DNA from: Chromera velia
Lineage: Eukaryota > Sar > Chromeraceae
NCBI GenBank assembly: GCA_018398765.1
Contig: JAHBMJ010000184.1
Span: 20,001 to 55,294, forward strand
Direction of reading: 5' to 3'
Length of the DNA: 35,294 nt
In this document: in pieces, positions 31,701 to 35,294 of the stretch
How positions within the stretch are numbered: the stretch's first letter is position 1
Layout: every line of letters begins with the position of its first letter
Program-made: the position numbers and the translations under genes
Notes under the pieces: model-generated
The model's database searches: none
What the model was told of the DNA's origin: nothing
What the model saw: only the letters and a program-made list of their open reading frames with translations

Positions 31701-33005
31701 AGAGGGGTCAAGTAAAATTACCGAGATACCTGGTCTCTTTTCATAGGAAGAGGAGGGTGATCGAAAATTACATGCCGACCTTCTGCTCTAGTCATGTCTG
31801 CGATGTGTACCCACCCACGTGAGTGCGTACCGATGCGCCCCCCCCAACAAACCATTCGAATGCTTTCACCGACCTCCGTGAAAAGTGTGCGCTGGCGAAT
31901 CCACGCGTTCATGGCGATAAAGGGAAGGAAGATCGCGGCCTCGCCAAAGAGAGTGTCTGCAGAAGAAGAAGAAGAAAGACAGAACACGAATGGAAGGAGC
32001 AAGAAGGAGTGGGACGTCAATTTGCGATGTGAGGAAAGGGATGGACTGATGTGCAGCCGGAGAAAGTCCTAAACAAAGATCGATCGAGGCCCCCCCACAG
32101 AAGAAAAATGATGCACGCTCCAGCGGGAGTTCTGAAAGAGAATTCGTCTACACGTCGAGGGCGCAGAGATGAAGAAGAACGCGAAGGAACGTGTGTGAGT
32201 GAAAGAACAAAGCGGGAATTTCAGGGTCATCATGCGGATTTATTCTGTGAAGGTGCATGAAAAACAGAGGAAAGTATGGTAAGAGGAAGAGGAAACATTG
32301 GAGGGGTGCGAGGGAATGCGAAAGCGTGGAAAGAGGGAAGTTTCGGAGGAAGTCAGGCTCAGACACACACACGGAAGACAACTCAAGTCGAAGGGAGGAG
32401 GGGGGCGAAGAGACAGGCAGAACAAAATGCATGCGACTGCGTATGCTACGGGAATTCAACGGCGAGCGGCTTGGAGGGACCACTTGGCGAAGGAGGGAGC
32501 AAATGCACAGAGGGCGGGCCAAAGAAAAGGACGGCCAGACATGACCCACATTTCTCGAAGTAGATTCCGAAAACCACAAAGGCGGTCACACAGGCGAGGG
32601 CCACAGCGCCGTCGAGAGTCCCAAAGAAGGCCAATCTGAGACGCCAGGACTGTCCTATTTTGGTCATATTCCCCTCATATTCTTCAATCAGATCCTGATC
32701 AGAATACGTAGATAGGCAAACAGACAAAGAGACACACAGAGATGCAGTCAGACAGATATGAATAGACGAGAGGAGACTGACACATGGGAGAAGCAAAGCA
32801 TTCCCACCCCCCTGAAGGCACAGTTGGATAACAAGGAAGCACGCTGAATGGCTACAGCGTCTCGTACCTCGATTGCGTTCACAATTTTCCGGTTGGCCTC
32901 TGACGATGAGAGGCCTGACAGCTTGGCGGCCGTGGTCGAGTGGGACTTGGACGGCGGGGCTTTGGACTTGGAGGCCATGCCCCTCTTCGTATTGCCCTGA
33001 CTCAT
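15783..33005 (-). CDS. Giant TMEM94-like P-type ATPase (about 3,436 aa, 19 exons)
   Basis: Exons (high to low): 33005-32868, 32694-32550, 31956-31874, 31622-31347, 30954-29317, 29026-28603, 28230-28110, 27895-27499, 27161-27075, 26826-26755, 26353-25605, 25129-24659, 24378-22713, 22323-19586, 19221-19040, 18694-18615, 18470-18315, 17916-17363, 16116-15783 (TGA stop). Every junction keeps phase. Conserved TMEM94 blocks: RDAKWVRIP and [11 protein letters not shown] (actuator domain), CDKEGLL (phosphorylation loop), [35 protein letters not shown] (P domain), [14 protein letters not shown], and the C-terminal GMWSPK. About ten membrane segments: four N-terminal, six C-terminal. Human TMEM94 is an ER protein reported to take up magnesium; a similar role is inferred here. 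Animal proteins have about 1,350 residues; the excess is low-complexity insert. The start follows an in-frame stop. Exon 3 could end at 31853 instead. Confidence 0.9.
16122..16220. repeat. Repeat unit with duplicated splice acceptor (copy near exon 19)
   Basis: About 95 bases in intron 18 matching 17050-17147. On the minus strand it begins with an acceptor-like TTCACAG followed by GTTCGAGTCCCTCTGC (exon-like start at 16216), repeating the true start of exon 19 at 16116. A third, shorter version (GCAGGCTCGAGTCCCTCTGC) lies near 16297-16316. Confidence 0.75.
16415..16487. repeat. (AC)n microsatellite
   Basis: AC run with CG interruptions in its left half; lies in intron 18. Confidence 0.95.
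16641..16672. repeat. (AGAC)n microsatellite
   Basis: Eight AGAC units in intron 18, followed by a pyrimidine-rich stretch. Confidence 0.95.
16856..17005. repeat. AGACAGACAG/AGAG minisatellite
   Basis: About 150 bases built from AGAC units with regularly spaced AGAGAC variants, giving a 14-base higher-order period, in intron 18. Apparent Cys/Ser/Val-rich or Asp/Arg/Gln-rich frames are artefacts. Confidence 0.95.
17050..17147. repeat. Second copy of the intron 18 repeat unit
   Basis: Shares the core ATGTACATATACGGAGGAAC and flanking sequence with 16122-16220, but ends GGGAGTCTCC and so lacks the acceptor-like end. Confidence 0.8.
18696..18733. repeat. (AC)n run touching the exon 16 acceptor
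   Basis: On the gene's strand this is (GT)n that reads directly into GTGCAG, the acceptor of exon 16 at 18694. It replaces a normal pyrimidine tract. Confidence 0.9.
19586..22323 (-). other. TMEM94-like: exon 14, N/P-domain block with His-rich loop
   Basis: A 2,738-nt exon. It opens with [19 protein letters not shown] and a phrase ending CATFSYRPL, which match the nucleotide-domain end of TMEM94. About 580 codons of Ser/Pro/Gln/His-rich insert follow, including eight consecutive His (20845-20868) and a second His/Arg cluster (about 20682-20726). It closes with the P-domain: [41 protein letters not shown] and [20 protein letters not shown]. Where typical pumps have TGD and GDGxND, this protein has YFGRES and GSALRPSN, so the usual P-domain aspartates are absent, as in animal TMEM94. 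Confidence 0.85.
25232..25568. repeat. Microsatellites and 134-bp tandem duplication in intron 11
   Basis: Three (CA)n runs, two of them followed by (GA)n. Between them the unit starting GTCGGACAGGCAGAAAGG occurs at 25306 and again at 25440 with very few differences, a 134-bp tandem duplication including one microsatellite. It lies in the intron upstream of the exon 12 acceptor at 25130. Confidence 0.9.
26186..26220 (-). repeat. Coding (CAG)n: polyglutamine run
   Basis: A (CTG)n run on the plus strand gives eleven consecutive Gln in exon 11 of the TMEM94-like protein, flanked by Gln/Pro/Gly-rich sequence. It lies in the cytoplasmic loop between the phosphorylation site and the N domain. Confidence 0.9.
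26755..26826 (-). other. TMEM94-like: exon with the phosphorylation-loop Asp
   Basis: This 72-nt exon reads [20 protein letters not shown] then CDKE; the next exon (from 26353) supplies GLLMDT. The joined loop DKEGLL stands where ordinary P-type ATPases have DKTGT(L). Asp (codon 26761-26763) and Lys are kept, but both Thr are replaced. Animal TMEM94 has a similarly altered loop, so this supports family membership. The loop is split by intron 10. Confidence 0.85.
28561..28592. repeat. (GACT)n microsatellite
   Basis: Seven or more ACTG units just inside intron 6 of the TMEM94-like gene, beginning about ten bases after the GTGAGC donor at 28602. Confidence 0.9.
31010..31077. repeat. (TTTC)n microsatellite
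   Basis: TTTC run in intron 4 of the TMEM94-like gene; on the gene's strand it is an AAAG purine tract about 55 bases before the exon 5 acceptor. Confidence 0.95.
31668..31697. repeat. (AC)n microsatellite
   Basis: AC run in intron 3 of the TMEM94-like gene; (GT)n on the gene's strand, about 45 bases before the exon 4 acceptor. Confidence 0.95.
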
Positions 33006-33026
33006 GATGGACGTGTCCTGGCTGGC

Positions 33027-33065
33027 TCAGCAGAAACACGGAATTTCCGTACTGGTCTGACTCAT
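33027..33065 (-). promoter_or_regulatory. Upstream ORF (12 codons) before the TMEM94-like start
   Basis: ATG at 33065 in a strong context (GCCGCCATGAG) opens a 12-codon frame, MSQTSTEIPCFC, ending with TGA at 33027-33029, 21 bases before the main ATG at 33005. The first codons resemble the real start (MSQGNT) at DNA level, as if the start region had been duplicated. If the transcript begins upstream of 33065, this uORF could damp translation. The transcript start is unknown. Confidence 0.5.
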
Positions 33066-34348
33066 GGCGGCGAGGAGCAAGCAAGACGGAAGACCACTCT
33101 CCCTGACTCTCTCTTCGGAGACGGCAATGATACACGGATCCGAAGAAGTACTTCTGTATTGCTTCCGGGAACACTTGCCTGACTCGCTGTGGTACTACGG
33201 CAGCATAAAGCAGTGCCACATTCTACAGCGGCTACGATGGCCTTATAACATGCCACGTTCCTGTCAGATCCTACTTCCTACATACTCTTCTGCAGTCCGT
33301 CTGGCTGTGGCTTTGCACATGCACACGTCGGAGTGACAAAACATATAAACAGAATTTGTGTATTCCCGCCTCCAAATACCGGCCCCTCAAGAGTACGTCG
33401 GCGCGCAATGCGCGCGCGCTCTTGTGCATGTTTACCATGTACCGTTGTTGCAAATGAGTTGGCACAATTTCCCTAGGAGCCCACATATGCCTAGTCTTGG
33501 TACTAGTAACTAAACTGACCAAATTATAGCGAGGACGACCTGGTCATTCGTGGCAGCTCATACAACGTAAGCGGCAACGCCTCGCCTCCCAACACAGGTC
33601 ATCGAAAAAGGACTGCTACTCGTCGTGTCTCAACTTGAGAAAGTCGAGGTTGCGTAGACGTAGTCGATACTCTGTGTCCTGGACGGGGCAGATGTGATCC
33701 ATCTCAAGATTCCAGCGAAAGAAAGTGATCTTTCGCCGTCTCCCTCTTCCAGGTATCCATCTAAATTGTTTTACTAACTGCAGAGGCTCCCCACAGCCAG
33801 TCTGCCCACACACACCGCCCATTCCCATCAAGATCTATACATGTGTGTGCTGAGTGAGCGCATGTCGCTCTTCTCGCGATGGGACAGACGAGGGAGAAGG
33901 AAGGAGACAGGAAGCAACAGGTATGCCTCCCATGAAAGTCGCAATCTTTAATGCTTTAGTCTACCCATGAAAATTTGTGAGATTTGACTCTTCATAGGTG
34001 GAACCTGTTCGACTATATATGGTTCTAAAGGGTTTTGAGCTTCGTTGTGAGGTAGCTTTTCATATGGTAGTAGTGGAGAGCTGAATCTGTTGTTTGATCA
34101 ATTTCTAGCTCTGGTATCATGATCACGATACGTAGACGGTCAGCATGATTGATGCATGCATATGCAGCCGGGCCCGCTAGGCGGATGCATGCATGCATTT
34201 AAATTCAACAGTGCCAACTAATTTGCAACGAGCTATCTGAGATTACCCTTTATCTTACCTATAATTAATCATTTATAATCTGAACAACACTTATCAAGTT
34301 CTTCATACATAACCAATATTATCATTAGCCGTTCTATACAATTCGTGC
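33066..34348. other. Upstream and spacer region, no gene recognised
   Basis: The first part should hold the promoter of the TMEM94-like gene, but no core element is clear. A 71-codon minus frame at 33616-33831 is not convincing. From about 33940 the DNA becomes AT-rich. TGCATGCA palindromes cluster at 34153-34197 around a GC-rich patch (GCCGGGCCCGCTAGGCGG). Confidence 0.4.
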
Positions 34349-35294
34349 ATGATGAAAGGTAAGGCAATTGGTGAAGCAGCTGCTTCAATCATTTATGCTT
34401 GGGTACAGAGTACTAAGAAGAGATTTCATGTTGCTTTGTCTCCGCAACAGCTTGCAGAGGACATCAGTGCTAGTGGTTTTCAAGTCAGCAGTCGAACCAT
34501 CTATCGTATTTTCAACAAAAAAGTAGTAAAAGAGCCCGTGTACAAGCGCTACTATAGAGTCCAACAGAGGACTTTTACAGTAAAGGATGAGGAGGACATT
34601 GTTTGCTTCGTTCGAGAGGCAGGCCTCTATGGAATCTCCTGCAGGAAAGTCACCCGGAAGCTCAATGCACGCGTGCGGAAGAAAAGCACTGTCAGTCCCA
34701 CAAGATTCTTGCATGCATACATCATTCATTCCAGCCTTATGCGGTGTGTTCCTCTTTTCATCCTTATTATGTGCAGCCATTCACCTTTCCTACCGTTTGG
34801 CATCATATGACCATGCGCATGAAAGACAGGCTTGAATTTAAGAAGCCAGACTACCATCCGCCCATTTCATCAGACACCAAAGCACGCAGGCTGTCATGGG
34901 CAAAGGAAACAAAAGAACGAAAATGGAATTGGGAGAGAGTGGTATTCATCGATGAAACATATTTCAAGATGGGGAGAAAAGGGGGCGTACGTAAGCAGTG
35001 GGTGTTGAAAGGTGCACCGTTGTGGCATTCATACCTGCATTAGGAGGGGGAGGGATTCACCGCTGTCATTGCTTTTTCTGCACGTGATGACATGCCCACA
35101 ATGATCCGCATTTTTAAGTCATGTAAGAAAAAGAACTACAGAGACTTCTTGAAGGAAGTGATGCTAAAACGGAAGGACCCCATTACAGTGATGTATAACA
35201 ATGTGCCTACTCACCGTGCCTTGATCACACAGAGGTTCTGCAAAGAGAGAGGCATCGTCTTGGTCACTCAACCACCGTACTCACCTGATGTACA
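34349..35294 (+). pseudogene. Tc1/mariner-type transposase, broken and cut by window end
   Basis: The front (34349 to about 34690, frame 2) has a helix-turn-helix style phrase, LSPQQLAEDISASGFQVSSR then TIYRIFNKK, as in Tc1/IS630 transposases. The catalytic part (about 34806 to the end, frame 1) has RVVFIDETYFKMG with the first Asp, then FTAVIAFSARDD, VMYNNVPTHRA and LVTQPPYSPDV, the family's last two signature blocks. Three defects are visible: a frame change between about 34690 and 34806, an in-frame TAG at 35041, and Asn where the second catalytic Asp of the DNxPxH motif is expected. The third acidic residue lies beyond the window. No terminal repeat was identified upstream. Confidence 0.8.

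Larger units (their letters stand above)
28110..32694 (-). other. TMEM94-like: N-terminal membrane and actuator region
   Basis: Exon 2 carries a first membrane segment ([15 protein letters not shown] region) and exon 3 a second ([14 protein letters not shown]). Exon 4 ends with the actuator-domain strand [18 protein letters not shown], continued in exon 5 by [19 protein letters not shown]. Most of exon 5 (about 500 codons) is a Ser/Pro/Arg/Gly insert with no recognisable fold. Exons 6 and 7 give two more membrane segments ([38 protein letters not shown]). Four helices before the phosphorylation loop is the normal P-type ATPase plan. A donor GTCAGT at 28622 is an alternative end for exon 6, but only the GTGAGC donor at 28602 keeps the frame into exon 7. 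Confidence 0.8.

Noticed and set aside
547-35043. Possible reassignment of TAA/TAG, since transposon frames are interrupted only by these
   Set aside because: The TMEM94-like gene has no in-frame TAA or TAG in about 3,436 codons and uses CAA/CAG for Gln, and the nicotinamidase ends in TAG at the expected length. Decay of the transposons is the simpler reading.
1-35294. CRISPR arrays, bacterial operons, Shine-Dalgarno sites or rho-independent terminators
   Set aside because: The window is clearly eukaryotic (spliceosomal introns, LINE and hAT elements). The tandem repeats are microsatellites or duplications without regular spacers.

Overview
This window reads as a stretch of nuclear genome from an intron-rich unicellular eukaryote. 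Two genes with recognisable products are broken into many exons with GT..AG introns. Nearly all acceptors read GCAG and many donors read GTCAGT, GTGAGT or GTCGGT. Coding exons are GC-rich and swollen by Ser/Pro/Arg/Gly-rich inserts, introns carry long microsatellites, and much of the rest is decayed transposons and repeats. This style, with many TGCATGCA palindromes, fits a chromerid alga (a Chromera-like relative of apicomplexans). That assignment is an inference, not a proof.

Layout. Positions 1-2680 hold a decayed LINE (reverse transcriptase with in-frame stops) ending in a hairpin and an (ATCA)n tail. Positions 3415-5651 are a complete but non-autonomous hAT element with a perfect 8-bp target duplication and 23-bp terminal repeats; a 231-bp MITE with a 9-bp target duplication is nested in it. 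Positions 5775-7754 (minus) encode a nicotinamidase in three exons, the middle one an 11-nt microexon. Positions 8341-11528 are a mosaic of direct repeats (135-bp tandem, 257-bp pair, about 660-bp pair) interrupted by one unresolved base (n, 9381). Positions 11529-14190 are poorly resolved, with one plausible plus-strand acidic-protein fragment. Positions 14190-15082 carry the C-terminal part of a Tnp2/CACTA-like transposase. An AT-rich spacer follows.

The dominant feature is a single minus-strand gene from 33005 down to 15783. I could join 19 exons with consistent reading phase at every junction, giving about 3,436 residues. Its conserved blocks match TMEM94 (the ER magnesium P-type ATPase-like protein also called ERMA): the A-domain strand, the degenerate phosphorylation loop (DKEGLL in place of DKTGT), the P-domain block ending ETGWNC, the SLPCS block, six C-terminal membrane segments and the C-terminal GMWSPK. 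At about 2.5 times the length of animal TMEM94, it is enlarged by low-complexity loops, including histidine clusters and a polyglutamine run. The window closes with a broken Tc1/mariner-type transposase (34349 to the end).

The two host genes have no evident functional link: one is a soluble NAD-salvage enzyme, the other a membrane transporter-like protein. They share strand and intron style. The remaining open frames I inspected look like shadows or noise.
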